Positions 1 to 12,700 of a stretch of DNA of 64,000 nucleotides are shown here, piece after piece. A program made the position numbers and the translations under genes. The stretch covers positions 55,907,401 through 55,971,400 of the forward strand of contig OX365948.1 of the NCBI GenBank assembly GCA_947247005.1, written 5' to 3'. How positions within the stretch are numbered: position 1 is the first letter of the stretch; every line of letters starts with the position of its first letter. Under the pieces are notes generated by a model. The model had not been told where the DNA came from. It worked only from the letters and a program-made list of their open reading frames with translations, and ran no database searches. This DNA comes from Spisula solida (lineage: Eukaryota; Mollusca; Bivalvia; Venerida; Mactridae).

Positions 1-1099
1 GTGAAATAAATTCTAAAATTTCAATTGTCGTGGTCACTTATGAATTCTGTATATAATAGCCTAATTATAATTAATTATAATTAATACACTGTTAAAGCAA
101 AATTGAGATTTTACTGCTATTCTCTGTGGGAACATAATTGACCTGTCAGACAAGTAGGAAGTTTGAAATATCATTTTGAAACTTGATAGCTGTCACTTGT
201 ACCTGTGTGAAGTTATGACATCTATTATTATTCTATCAATTGAGGAAGTTAAAATGAGCTTTGTATACCTTTTATCCATATCAGCATAGCTAAACAATTT
301 CACCCAACATTGTGTTTGTTTTTATGATGACATAAATAAACTGCTGAGTCCAGATATGCAAACATAAAGTATGAATACGGACACTTTTATTAACCACTAA
401 TATTTGGTGTTCTGATATAGGCTGCTGATAATTGAATTGTCTCTCAGTTTTTCTAAACAAAGGAATTCATGTCTATTACTATAACCCGAAGCATTAATGT
501 AAACATCAAAGGGTGCATTTTAGACATAAAATGACAAACAGATCATGATTTATATAGAGGATATTACATGAGTGTCTTTTCATATGGAATTTATTAAACG
601 AGTTGAATAAAATAATAAAATGCGAGGCTGAGATCTGCCGAGCATTTTATCAATTTTATTCAACGAGTTTAAAAAATCCAATGTGGAAAGTCACAAATGT
701 AATGTTCTTTTTATTATATGTTAGCCATTTCTGACCGAAACATAAAAATAGCTACTTATTTTCACTATAATAAACGCGCAACTTTGACGACGTCGCCTAT
801 ACTTTGAGTGACGTCACGTCAAAGCTTTATTACACTGAGTGTATTATCAAAAATAAATAATGGCTTTATTACGCTGCCGCGACGTCAAACATATGATTAA
901 TATATATACATTCAGGACTCGATATAACGACACCCGATATACTGATAAATTCATTATATATAGTGACATCATATTTGGGGACAAAAGTATTAAAACACTC
1001 TTTGTATCAATTCATTATACTGACATATTCGTTACAACAACATCTTTCTTGGAAACGAACAGCGTCCTTGTATTGAGTTCTGACTGTAGTTATATTTTT
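1..1099. other. non-coding sequence with one palindrome
   Basis: No coding exon recognised. An imperfect inverted repeat at about 588-676 has arms ATTTATTAAACGAGTTGAAT and its complement around a GC-rich centre, probably a small inverted-repeat element. The short open frame at 860-1138 runs into a repeat element and has no recognisable protein features. Confidence 0.4.
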
Positions 1100-1562
1100 A
1101 TTAGTCCCCTACCGGTTTTTGACCGGAGGGGACTATAGGTTTGCCCTCCGTCCGTCAGTCAGTCTGTCAGTCCATCAGTCAGTCCGTCCGTCAAAAAATC
1201 TGGATCCTGACATAACTCAAACAGTTTCCAAGCTAGGTTTATGAAATTTGGTATGTGGATAGGGGGCAATAAGGGGATAATCCCCTTTAAAAAATATTTT
1301 GATTTTGACAAATATTGTGGTTGCTACGGCGACAGAAAGAGTGAAAATATGCCCAAATCTGGATCCTGCCATAACTCAAACAGTTTCCAAGCTAGGTTTA
1401 TGAAACTTGATATGTGGATAAGGGCCAATAAGGGGATTATGCACGTCTAAAAATATTTTGATTCTGACAAAAATTGAGGTTGCTATGGCAACAGAAACAT
1501 TGAAAATGGCTTCAAACCGGTAGGGGACTTCTGTATTGCTTGCAATTCCTAATTACTTGTTA
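1100..1562 (+). mobile_element. family C interspersed element (pearl/HINE-like), two core units
   Basis: Starts with the hairpin AGTCCCCTACCGG-tttttga-CCGGAGGGGACT, then CCGTC/CAGTC repeats, then two core units (each with AATCTGGATCCTG and GGTTTATGAAACTTG). A third arm AAACCGGTAGGGGACT follows, then a TTGC-rich stem and CTTGTT. Other copies are at 17932-18392 and 50050-50307. Confidence 0.75.
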
Positions 1563-1722
1563 TTATTCATTTTGATCAGGGTGGGCCTCATGGCGACTTT
1601 CATGCGGAGCTTTCATTATTATTATTTTTACGCTGTTCTTTTTGTGCTCTTCTGTTTAGGTTGAGCGCTACCTTCCCTGTCTGATTTGTTATTATATACT
1701 GACACATGTCTTAGTCACCCTG

Positions 1723-2130
1723 AGGCCAGAGTTCTTTTATTTTTTTTGTTACTCGGACCCTCCTGCCCAATTTTTGGCATTTTCAAAAAATAATAATAAT
1801 GAAAAAATGGAAAAAAAAATTGCATATAATGTTTTGATGACAAATGGACCAGCCTTGTATTATTATTTCATTATTTTGTTAATAATAAGTTTTATTATAT
1901 TAGTGTTTCACTGCAGTGTACTAGTCTTAAGATAAATGGATTGTTTTCTTGAAAACTAACACTGTTGTTGAGTGTTGATTGCTTTAAATCGGACCGTCAT
2001 TGACTATTCTACCACCAACAGCTTGTGGAAGCTTTATTTTGGGAGTTTTTATTTTTATTTTTTCCCCTCCTCCTGTGGACTTTTTTCTGAAAAATGTCCG
2101 AGTACCAAAAAATTAAAAAACTCTGGCCTG
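1723..2130. mobile_element. inverted-repeat element, uninterrupted copy (empty-site reference)
   Basis: Ends are AGGCCAGAGTTCTTTTATTT and the complementary AAAAACTCTGGCCT; the inner arms include TTACTCGGAC and GTCCGAGTA. A second copy at 2883-4459 is nearly identical but split by a 1,169-bp insertion. Confidence 0.75.
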
Positions 2131-2880
2131 AGTCATGAATGTCTAAGAAGGTTATCATGGCAATCCCAATATACTGGGATTCCGGGAATCAACAGTTTGA
2201 AAAACCAATTCATGTAAAAAGATTATAGAAAGTCGGACAGGGAAGGCTGCGTGAGCACTCACTTAACTAGCCAAGCACAGAAAACTTAAAAAACATCACA
2301 TACCACAATTACATGGCACAATCTCACTCATTCATTCATGAGTTTAGATTTACAAATTTCTGACAGATATTTGAATTGAAATATTATATAAACATATTTA
2401 TAGGGCCTGGAATGATTAAACGTTAGAGCACATGAGTCTGACTGTGATAAGCTTCAATCTGTATACTGAAAAATCACATGTTTTCGTGGGTATTTAATTA
2501 CGTGGATTCAGGTAAAAATGCATTTTCATGGGGTCATAAATTTGTGGATTACTAAACATGGTTTGAGAGGTTGATTAATCGTGGGGATTAAATTTTTTCG
2601 TGGCCAAGTTCAACAACGAAATCAACTTAATTTTAACTCATAAATAATGATTTTACAGCGAGTTTCAATGTGTGTATATTTTACTGATGCAATGCTGTGA
2701 TTAAAGATGCTGATAGTGTAAGCAAGCCACTCGCAATCTCTCCTAACTTTATCATCTATCAGCAGCTAATTGGTTTAGGTGGGGTTCATGTTGATGTTGG
2801 GCTGTTTAAAAAATATGTGCACTGAGTTTGAATTTGGTGTCTGTGTGATGTGCATACACTCAGGTACATTAAAATTGAAC
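2131..2880. other. non-coding spacer
   Basis: No gene recognised. It includes a relic with TTTTCGTGG / GGGGATTAAATTTTTTCGTG motifs (2480-2630) resembling the 'ATTTCGTGG' repeats at 6146-6405 and 27600-27740. Confidence 0.4.
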
Positions 2881-2882
2881 TC

Positions 2883-4459
2883 AGGCCAGAGTTCTTTTAT
2901 TTTTCGTTACTCGGACCCTCCTGCCCAATTTTTGGCATTTTCAAAAAAAAAAAAAATTGAAAAACTGGAAAAAAACAAAATTGCATATAATGTTTTGATG
3001 ATAAATGGACCAGCCTTGTATTATTACTTCATTATTTTGTTAATAATGAGTTTCATTATATTAGTGTTTCACTGCAGTGTACTAGTCTTAAGATAAATGG
3101 ATTGTTTTCTTGAAAACTAACACTGTTGTTGAGTGTTGATTGCTTTAAATCGGACTGTCATTGACTATTCTACCACCAACAGCTTGTGGAAGCTATATTT
3201 TGGGAGTTTTTATGCCCCCCTATCGATAGATGGGGAGGCATATAGTGATTCACCTGTCCGTCCGTCCGTCCGTCCGTTCGTCCGTTCGTCCGTCCGTCCG
3301 TCCTGGTTAACCCAAATTGACAGTTTCTTCTAGCATTATTATGGCTTGTTATAAAGCTTCCATACTTGCATGGATGTTGTATATGAACACTCTCTACACG
3401 CCTGTATCACCTGACCCCATTTTGACCTTCACCTTGACCTAATTTTGGACTTAGACTTATTGAAGGGCTAAATTCTTGGTTAACCCAAATTGACCGTTTC
3501 TTCTAGCATCATTATGGCTTGCTACAAAGCTTTCTTACTTGCATGGATGTTGTATATGAACACTCTACACGCCTGTATCACCTAACCTCATTTTGACCTT
3601 CACCTTGACCTAATTTTGGACTTAGACTTATTGAAGGGCTAAATTCTTGGTTAACCCAAATTGACCGTTTCTTCTAGCATCATTATGGCTTGCTACAAAG
3701 TTTTCATACTTGCATGGATGTTGTATATGAACACTCTCTACACGCCTGTATCACCTGACCCCATTTTGACCTTCACCTTGACTTAATTTTGGACTTAGAC
3801 TTATTGAAGGGTCAAATTCCTGGTTATCCCAAGTTGACCGTTTCTTCTAGCATTATTATGGCTTGCTACAAAGCTTCCATACTTGCATGGATGTTGTATA
3901 TGAACTCTCTCCACACACCTGTATCATTTGACGCCATTTCTACCTTCACCTTGACCTAATTTGGACTTAAGACTTATTGGAGGGCCAAATTCTTGGTTAA
4001 CCCAAATTGACCGTTTCTTCTAGCATTAATATGGCTTGCTACAAAGCTTTCATACCTGCATGGTTGTTGTATTTGAACATTCTCCACACACCTATATCAC
4101 CTAACCTCATTTTGACCGTCACATTGACCTAATTTTGGACTTAGACTTATTAAGCGTCTAATTCTTGGTTAACCCAAATTGACAGTTTCGTTTTACATCA
4201 TGTCCATCATGGCGTTGCCTTAAAACTTGGCATACTTGTTTACTATCATAAGCCCCTTACATTATCAAAGCCATGTAACACTATCCAACATTATTACAAA
4301 ATTATGGCCCCTGATTGACTTAGCTTTTTATGGGCAAGGCTTCCATGGGGGCATAAGCGTTTATTGAACGCAGTCTTGTTATTTTTATTTTTTTCCCTCC
4401 TCCTGTGGACTTTTTTCTGAAAAATGTCCGAGTAACAAAAAATTAAAAAACTCTGGCCT
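2883..4459. mobile_element. second copy of the AGGCCAGAG inverted-repeat element, interrupted
   Basis: 2883-3211 and 4381-4459 together match 1723-2130 closely. The insertion lies in the T-rich stretch after TTTTGGGAGTTTTT. Confidence 0.75.
3212..4380 (+). mobile_element. family A interspersed element (pearl/HINE-like), five to six tandem cores
   Basis: Begins ATGCCCCCCTATCGATAG with its hairpin partner ATGGGGAGGCATA, then (CCGT)n with CCGTTCGT variants. About five ~170-bp core repeats follow, each beginning near TGGTTAACCCAAATTGACC (3304, 3479, 3651, 3821, 3993), plus a divergent sixth. It ends with third arm GGGGGCATA, stem-loop GCGTTTATTGAACGC and AGTCTTGTT. Boundaries are fixed by the uninterrupted paralogue at 1723-2130. 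Confidence 0.85.
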
Positions 4460-4967
4460 TAGATATCACTTAAAGGTATACTATAATGCCCATTTGAACA
4501 AGTTGCAACAAAAAATTATTCAATCTTTTTAGTGTTGCATTGGTAATGATAATAATAAAAATAAGCTTACACATGTGAATTAGAAAAAATATATAATAAA
4601 ACTAATATTTGATGTAGGGTATATAATGCTTCTTCTATTTCTTAACCATGTGGTTTTTCTTTCACTTTATTTTGTACATATGGTTTGATCATTTAACGGC
4701 GGTGCATGGCGTCCAGTGACTTGTCTCGACTTTATATTAATGCCATCATTGGCCTGCAGGGATTATGGCCCATGAATTACAAAAAACAGTACAGAAATTT
4801 GCATCATATAATAGGAAAATAATGATTACTTGAAAAAAATGGCGTACAGCACTACATGTCGATGTATGAAAAAATTTAGCTGAATTTAATACATAACTGA
4901 CAGTTGAATATTTCTATTGCTTGGAAACTAAAATTAAAGGATATACTCAGTGTATGCTTAATACATA

Positions 4968-5366
4968 CAGTGCCCACCAAAAATAGGTATACAGTAAATC
5001 ATTGTTGCAAAATTAAACAGTTAATCAGACGGTCACAATTATACTAGTTTCTGAAACTACAGTTACTAAATGAGTCAAAATAGAGATAGAAATAAAGATG
5101 AAGATGTTCGGAACTAAAATAACCATGTGATCAAAAGGGCTGAATGTTCCATATTTTTGTGACAAAGTTAAATTACCATTGAAGAGGAAAAAAGAAACTT
5201 TAGATTATGCAACTAGGGTACTAATTTATGAACAGCCTTTCAATTTAATAAACAAAAATGTTCCTTTTCTTCAAATATATTGTTGCTTCACTGCTCAGCA
5301 AAAAGTATTATTACAGGCAAGTAAGTGGGCAAATAACATCTGTATACTTATTTTTGGTGGGCAGTG
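4968..5366. mobile_element. Tc1/mariner-type non-autonomous element
   Basis: Inverted repeats CAGTGCCCACCAAAAATAGG and its complement (with TATACAG inside) lie at both ends, flanked by TA on each side. The interior has one short open frame (5179-5394) that overruns the right end and shows no transposase motif. Confidence 0.75.
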
Positions 5367-6145
5367 TATATATGATAATTTACTTGATTTATGAATAAGT
5401 TTATATGTTTAGCCAAATTTATATCATATTTTGTGACAGTTCAACTTTTAATGTGTGTTTTAATGACCTTTAAAGCTTTAGTAAACTATTTTATGTAACT
5501 GATGCTGATAATTAAGCCACAATAAATTACTTTCTAGATAACATTTTTATCCCTAAACCCTATTTTTTAGGCTTCCTTGACTTTCTTCTGTTCTTTTAAA
5601 AAAAAGCGTTATAATTATTAGTAGTAAGCAGCTGCTGGTCTATTCAAATTATTTATCGACCAGTAGGAATTAACAACTTTGTGACATGACTGTCAAGATC
5701 GATGTGACCGTAGCTAGTCATTTTGTCATGAAAGAATTCATTGCCAAAGTAAAAGCCTGATCCTAGGTATTTGATTTCTTGATCGATTGCTTGGGGACAG
5801 AAGTGAGAAACTATCCACTGCGCTTATTTTACTCAGGGCAAGCTCCTATGAGATTATATTATTTTATATAGTATGTTTTAAAGTAAATGTTAGGAGGAAA
5901 CAGTATTAGGTTGTTATATAATTATGCAAATAGTACCCTGTACTTTTAAATTGCTTTTAAATGTAGGTAAGTTCATGAAATTTGATCTTAATATTTAATC
6001 CTGTGGGAATATTTTCTCTTGCTTTTGGTAAAGTAGCTGGTGTTTCTATGAAGAAATGTAAATTGGCTGTTTAAAAAAAATGTTGGTGTTGAATTTATAA
6101 CATTGCGCGAAATGATTTACCTGGACCTCAAAAATATCAGTCATA
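5367..6145. other. non-coding spacer
   Basis: AT-rich sequence without a recognised exon, repeat or RNA gene. Confidence 0.4.
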
Positions 6146-6405
6146 CTGTAAAATCATTTAATTTCGTTGGGATGAAATTTCGTGGTTTTTGTTAAAAAGA
6201 CCATTTCGTGGGGACGTAAATTCGTGGATTTCGTATTTCAGCAAAAAAAAAATCGGGTGAAAATCTGCACTAATCCTAGACTCATATACTGGAAAAACGA
6301 ACTCTGTACGGCCGCGGTAAATTTGCACTTTGTCAATTTTCATATTGATAGTTGGTAAAATTATTCGTTGGGATTTGATTTCGTGGAATATTAATGATTT
6401 TACAG
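6146..6405. mobile_element. TA-flanked MITE with CTGTAAAATCATT ends
   Basis: Perfect 13-bp inverted ends CTGTAAAATCATT / AATGATTTTACAG, both flanked by TA, with subterminal TTTCGTGG-type motifs in both orientations. Confidence 0.7.
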
Positions 6406-6840
6406 TATTTCAGTTTATTTGATTTTGCTTGTTGGCACAAATTAATTGGAAATGCTTAATTTCTATGTTATTTAAGAAATAATGAATATGTACCTGTGCT
6501 TTATTATAAATAAAACACAGGTTCATATTCATCATTTCGATTCTAATATATATAGCCAATATTCCGCATTTGACAACAGATCGATACATTATCTGCTGCG
6601 CCATTTTCTTCCTCCTGGCTTTAACTGAATTAATATGTTAAGGAAAATTCCTGAACCTTATCAACTTATAAGTTGAACTGTCTAATTGTTCTTCATTGTG
6701 TATAAACAACAATTAGACAGTGGAGGAAGTTGTTGAGAGATTTGAACTTCCTGGTACACTAAGAAGTTGACTCATTTAAGGACCAGTTATAAGTTTCAAA
6801 TTTGACCCATCATGAGAGTGGTGAAATATTTATATACAGG

Positions 6841-7259
6841 GCAACCTCTTCAGAGCGGATCTCTTGAGCAACTTGTAGGCTCTCTGAAGCCAACCTCTTC
6901 AGAGCGGATCTCTTGAGCAACATGTAGGCTCTCTGAAGCCAACCTCTTCAGAGCGGATCTCTTGAGCAACAGGCTCTCTGAAGCCAACCCCTTCAGAGCA
7001 GATCTCTTGAGCAACATGTAGGCTCTCTGAAGCCAACCTCTTCAGAGCGGATCTCTTGAGCAACAGGCTCTCTGAAGCCAACCCCTTCAGAGCAGATCTC
7101 TTGAGCAACGGGGTCTCTGAAGCCAACCCCTTCAGAGCAGATCTCTTGAGCAACGGGGTCTCTGAAGCCAACCCCTTCAGAGCGGATCTCTTGAGCAACA
7201 GGCTCTCTGAAGCCTACCTCTTCAGAGCGAAACTCTTGAGCAACAGGGTCCCTGAAGCA
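6841..7259. repeat. minisatellite, 45/49-bp unit, about nine copies
   Basis: The unit contains CTTCAGAGCGGATCTCTTGA and GGCTCTCTGAAGCC. It occurs with or without a 4-bp ATGT insertion. Each unit holds the inverted pair CTTCAGAG / CTCTGAAG, so transcripts could form serial hairpins. Open frames on both strands here arise because 45 is divisible by 3. Confidence 0.9.
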
Positions 7260-7989
7260 ACATTATCATTTTGTTACATAAGTAACCATTTACTTTTTAT
7301 TTTACCTCTCCTGAGCAAGTCACACCCTTAGCTCTGTACAATGACCAAATTTTATATGTTTTCCAATGGGTGTTGCGCAAGAGAGGGTCTGTATCTATAA
7401 AACAGGACAATAGGTCGAGTCATATATTAGTATACACATGTATTAAATTCAAATTGTTCTTCCATGTAAATGTATAGGTGTAATTAATACATTAATTATA
7501 ATGAAACCTATGATAATTATTTATCAGGGGCGTGTGACCTGAGACTTGAATTGATGTTTAACGCACAAAAGCCTGGAGTTGGTGGTTAAATGGTTGGGGG
7601 TCCTTTTATGATTGTAGAAATTGAGGAACTTAAAGGCCTTTTTGGCCATATGTATATTTTAACTTTTCAAATTAATGTTCGCACGTGCGTACGTCCGTAT
7701 TGCTAGCTACGCCACTGTTTATACATGTTCTTGAGAGTGAAAAATGACCAGTCGTATGTATATCATTCATTACGATATATATTACAAGTGTAATTGTTGT
7801 TGAGTTATGTTGACCGTCCACTATGACTGTCATTATATGGTGATTTATCACAGTTAATGTACATTTTGTACATGACATTCTGTCAATATCAACTCCATGT
7901 ATTATTTATATACCTGACTTTAATATCCCACACCATTGTTTAACAACAGTAGTGTATCAATTGTGCAATCTGAAACAAAAGATGAGTTA

Positions 7990-8240
7990 TTGGAGTTAAG
8001 TAGCATTGAGGTAGGGCGCACGCATCAGGATAGAGAGGTCCCGGGTTCTATCCCTGTCTGCGCCACTGCTTTTAAATTTCTCTGAACAAGAATAACCCAT
8101 AATGCTCCGCTCTACCAATTAGGTGTGAATTGGCACCTGTGAGGGTTGTGTATGTACATTTTCGATATTCCTGTGTGCTGTACCTCAATGTTGGCTGCAC
8201 ACCCACCAGGAGAGAAATAATAAGTAAGTAAGTAAGTAAA
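7990..8240 (+). mobile_element. tRNA-derived SINE-like element with (TAAG)n tail
   Basis: A box-B-like GGGTTCTATCCC (8041-8055 region) follows a degenerate A box (TAGGGCGCACGCATCAGG). The body ends with GAGAGAAATAA and a TAAG repeat at 8220-8238. No target duplication identified. Confidence 0.6.
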
Positions 8241-8300
8241 GACTTTATTTAAACGAGGCTACACATTTGGTTTCCCAATCTTCCATGTGGGCCTCAACAT
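8241..8300. repeat. dispersed retroelement-tail-like repeat, copy 1
   Basis: Contains AAGACTTTATTTA and CCCAATCTTCC.TGTGNGCCTC, shared with 30100-30175. Confidence 0.5.
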
Positions 8301-8716
8301 ATATACATTTACATACATAAATAAATAATATTAATAAACATCTAATAACAACATAATATACACATAATTATTATGATTACAAGGTTATAACATATTAAAA
8401 TTTGTGAAAATCCACTTAGAATGCATGGAAATAAACATTTCAAGTAATACATCATAACAAAAAGTTTGCAAACAAGCAACATTGAAATTAATATATAAAT
8501 GAGTCAAAAATCCCCAGGGAGACTCGAATGCAGGTTTCCTTAGGTAGCACATAACGAGGGGAAGTTCAAATATCAAGGGGTTGCTGAACTGCTGAAAGCA
8601 GTGAAAACTAGTAACTTAACTTAGTTATATCACTTGATTGATTTCGGCATTATTACTGCCTCATGACAGGTTAAATTTCATGTTTAGGTCAACTTTTCTC
8701 CTGAACTATCATCTTT
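8301..8716. other. non-coding spacer
   Basis: No exon or recognisable repeat seen. Confidence 0.4.
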
Positions 8717-9042
8717 GTTGGAATTACCTCCCCTTCAATTAAACAAAATGTTAAGACATGGATTACCTCCCTTTCAATTAAACAAAATGTTTAGGCATGG
8801 ATTACTTCCCTTTTAATTAAACTAAATGTTAAGGCATGGATTACCTCCCTTTCAATTAATTAAAATATTAAGGCATAGATCACCTCCCTTTCAATTAAAC
8901 AAAATGTTAAGGCATGGATTACCTCCCTTTCAATTAAACAAAATGTTAAGGCATGGATTACCTCCCTTTCAATTAAACAAAATGTTAAGGCATGGATTAC
9001 CTCCCTTTCAATTAAACAAAATGTTAAGGCATGGATCACTTC
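8717..9042. repeat. minisatellite, 39-bp unit, about eight copies
   Basis: The unit is GATTACCTCCCTTTCAATTA followed by AACAAAATGTTAAGGCATG. The unit length is a multiple of three, which creates a spurious repetitive open frame (8826-9143). The array ends about 585 bp before the first visible FYB-like exon. Confidence 0.9.
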
Positions 9043-9310
9043 CTTTGGAAATTAAGTATTACCAGCGCTTTATCTTTGGCATTACAGACCTATTACTCTT
9101 GAAGATTATCAAAAGGCATATTCAACGTTGGGGAAAGTCGTAGGTTATTCTATCAATCATGCAGTCAAAGTTGAAATAAAAAAATTGTGGTCAAATGATT
9201 GGAATTTTTTTTTATGATAAACACATTTATATATTTTACATTGACTGAGGTTCATGCTGCATTTATGCAAGTATAACATTAAGAATAGGATAAAAAATTG
9301 GACACATTTT

Positions 9311-9550
9311 GCTGGCTTAGAATTAGACGGTCGTACTTACCACCTAATATTCAGACTTATGCATATTTGAAAACTGCATCTCATGGTGCTTCTTGTGAGC
9401 CTATTTTCAATAAAATCGGAAGTGGTCATGTTGACCAATTGAAGTTTTAAAAGCTTGTTTTTCCATAAGTAAAGAGTAGTTTTCTGACAGTTTTTTCTTG
9501 TTTTCTGAAAATATTGATTTTGTACTCACGACCTTCTAATTCTAAGCCAG
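9311..9550. mobile_element. GCTGGCTTAGAATT MITE, copy 1
   Basis: Ends GCTGGCTTAGAATT / AATTCTAAGCCAG. The interior includes TTGATTTTGTACT and GTCATGTTGACCA, shared with copies at 16612-16846 and 30271-30482. Confidence 0.75.
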
Positions 9551-9627
9551 TGATTTGTATAATATATTAAATATTTGACATTGATTTAGACATGTTGCAT
9601 TTATGCAATAACATTGACTATTTTCAG

Positions 9628-9739
9628 ATGCTGCTGATAAAGAAAGCCATGGTTTTACTGAATTTGAAGAAGAGGAATTTTATGATGATTGCGGTAACTT
9701 GCAAGAAACACGCAAAAAGTCACGGATAGTATCGTTAAT
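9628..9739 (+). CDS. FYB-like exon a (first exon visible in window)
   Basis: The acceptor is TTTTCAG at 9621-9627 and the donor GTAAGT begins at 9740. The exon carries two leading bases, 36 codons and two trailing bases. It encodes an acidic segment with an FYDDC tyrosine motif, then a basic TRKKSR stretch. Its acceptor phase requires an upstream exon ending with one leftover base; none was recognised in 1-9627. Confidence 0.72.
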
Positions 9740-12700
9740 GTAAGTGTCAAAATAAATACATGTATGTCTGAACTACTACTTTTACAGTACTACTTCCATG
9801 CCTCGAACTGCCTTTGGACTGCGAAAATAATTTGATGATAACATGCTTTCATTGAATAATGATTACAACCTTTGCTTTCCTGGATATTTGTGACTCAGTT
9901 TAAATTTTCAGATTGCTTTTTTGTGTATTTTGAAAAATTATGCTTAATGCTTCAGGGTACTGTTTTATCAAAGCACTTACTGAAATTGTAAACTTACGGT
10001 CAAATTTGAGTTACTAATTACTCTTTTAAAACGTACACATTGGGGACTGGTATGCATGGTTTGTAGGAATTACTTATTAAATGATAATTAATAATGAACA
10101 AACATCTATCACAAATTTTTGCTGTTAAAGAATTATAAAGAATTTAAATTTGAATGTAGGTTTAAGGTTGCCGTAAGTGCTTTGATAAAACAGTACCAAG
10201 GTGTGCAGTTGTGTGTCTAATTGTGATTTGCTATTATATGATATTATAATTGCTATAATTAAGTCCTACAAAATTGTATGTGATATGCAAAATTCTCTTC
10301 CTGGATTTGTGGTATTTGTGAATGTGTGCTGGTGACTTGTATATACTGTATAATCAGAACTTTTCACAAGGAATCAATTTTTGCTATATTTCGCAAAATC
10401 AATAAGTTCGTGAAAATTTATGTTTGTGAAGTTAAACAACAGCAAGTAGTTCTTTTTAAATTTTATAAATCACCAACATTTAACCCACAGGTAACTGTAT
10501 CTGATTAATTAAGAGTAAACAAAAAAAAAATTTTTTATAAAATTTATAATATCTTACAAGATAATATAAACATGTATAAAGAATTTTTTTTTACTCCTTC
10601 AGTGATACAGGTACCTGTAATTTAACCCGGCAAACTACTATAGAAAAACAAATAATTTGATGATGATGAATTCGCTTGAAAGCCTTCAGCAAACAACTTG
10701 CTCTGGTGTAATGTCAATTTTACTTCAACTTGAATAATATGATAACCGCCTCCTCCATAGCCTAGTGGTTGAGCGTTCGCTTCGAGTGCGGGAGGTCTCG
10801 GGTTCGATCCCTGGCCGCGTCATACCAAAGACGAAATAAAAATGGTACCAGAAATTTCCTTGCTAGACGCTCAGCATAAAAAGGAAACTGGCTCCTCTTC
10901 TCTCATACCCTCGTGGCGATGGATAACATCAGGAATGAGGTGTCGAGAGTGACCAATATAAGTTTGAAAAACTTGTTTCACAATCGACCTTAAATAAATT
11001 AGTATAAACTAAAATTTTGACCTTGTGAAAGTTTATGGTTTTACAGTATTTATTTATATTACATATTCTTGCTTATTTCCGTGTATCAACTATTATGTAT
11101 ATTTGAGTGGTTTTCTGTGCTTATAAGCATGCCTCTCAGACTTGGTGTTATATGACTTTCAGGGGCTCTCGCCCCAAACCTAAACCTCGAAAACCTCTCA
11201 GGAAAGCTCCGCCTATGTGAGTATTGGGCATCTATATGTAAAACCCCTCCCTTGCTTACGTAATCTTTCTGAATATGCAAATTATGCATGTAAACTCCCA
11301 CCATTGCAAGTTGTATATAATTATTAATAATGATAAACAATTGTATTATAATTGGTTATATTACTATCAAATTTCACAAAACCTTACTTATCATCGCAAT
11401 CCTTCGACTCATTATTTAGCCTGCAATATTGGAATATAAATGCTATAAAATATATGCTAATGTTTGAGATTTTTGAAAATAACTCATTGAGATCGAACAT
11501 GCATGGATGATGTAATTGACCCAAAACTTGGTACACATTACCAGCTAATGCTAAATATTTAGGAAAACTGTTTACAGTTTAACTGTTTACAGTTTGATAC
11601 CTAGCATGATGACTGTGACTCTATCATTAACCTTGCATTGCCATCTAACTGACCTGTATTGTAACCAACTTTTCACTCATGCAACTTCACCAATCAACTG
11701 ACTGCAACCAGCCTACTGATCAACCTACCGACCTAGCAAATGAACGACCGACCAAGCAGCCATTTGACTGGCCAACCAAGCATCCCTGGAACACTGTCCA
11801 CTGACCTGACTGACCAAGCATCCCTGGAACACTGTCCACTGACCTGACTGACCAAGCATCCTTGGAACACTGTCCACTGACTGACCATTTAACCAACCCT
11901 CGGACTAAGTCGGACCGACCATGCATTATGCATGCATAATTAGAAATAACTTTAATATGTATACTTACATGCATGCTAAACCATTGTTCTTCTCCAAACT
12001 ACCTTAAGATTATCTATAGTTTGAAAGAATGTTGCATACAATAGTGTGGTTTTGTCTAATTTTTGCAATTCATTTTCAGTGTAAAGCCTCGTGTACATTT
12101 TCAGCAAAATGTTTTGATTGTTACAATATATGCAGTAACGTTGATGTTGTATTGTATTGTAAGGCCTAAAATAAAATATTGTTTGTTTCCCCATCCCCTA
12201 CCTACCCGATTAAAAAGGGCCCTACCCAAAATATTTTATTGCCCAAATTAAAATAATATTTTTTTTATTAAAAATTGGAAGTGAAAATTTTAATTTTTTG
12301 TTTACTGTCTTCTTTCTTACAATTAAATTTAGGATTGTTGTTTTTCACCTTTGAGTTAATTCTAAATTTCATTATTTTTATGCTTTAACCAATAACTATC
12401 ATACTGAAACAATTAAAAAAAATATTTACCCTACCTACCTACTCATTCTAAATCTGCTAGGGTCGGGATGGGGAAACAAAGAATATTTTAAGTTCGGCCT
12501 AACAGGTAGTTAAATCTAAGATGAAAGAGCCTGAGACGTCTAAGTGTGTTAAAACTTTAACATTGAAGATTTAAATTTCAATGGATATATGTCATTGTTG
12601 ATATGTAATACAAGCCTTGAAGGTCGATGTTTTACATTGAATTCAATAGGAGAGATCATCGTATTCATATGCAAAATGCCCACCGGCAATCTATTGGATG

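Noticed and set aside
5179..5394. Open frame inside the Tc1/mariner-type element as transposase
   Set aside because: Only 71 codons, overruns the element end, no DDE or helix-turn-helix features.
6899..7331. Repetitive frames on both strands
   Set aside because: Unit length of 45 bp keeps all frames open in the minisatellite.
8826..9143. 105-codon repetitive open frame
   Set aside because: Produced by the 39-bp minisatellite (13 codons per unit); no splice or protein evidence.
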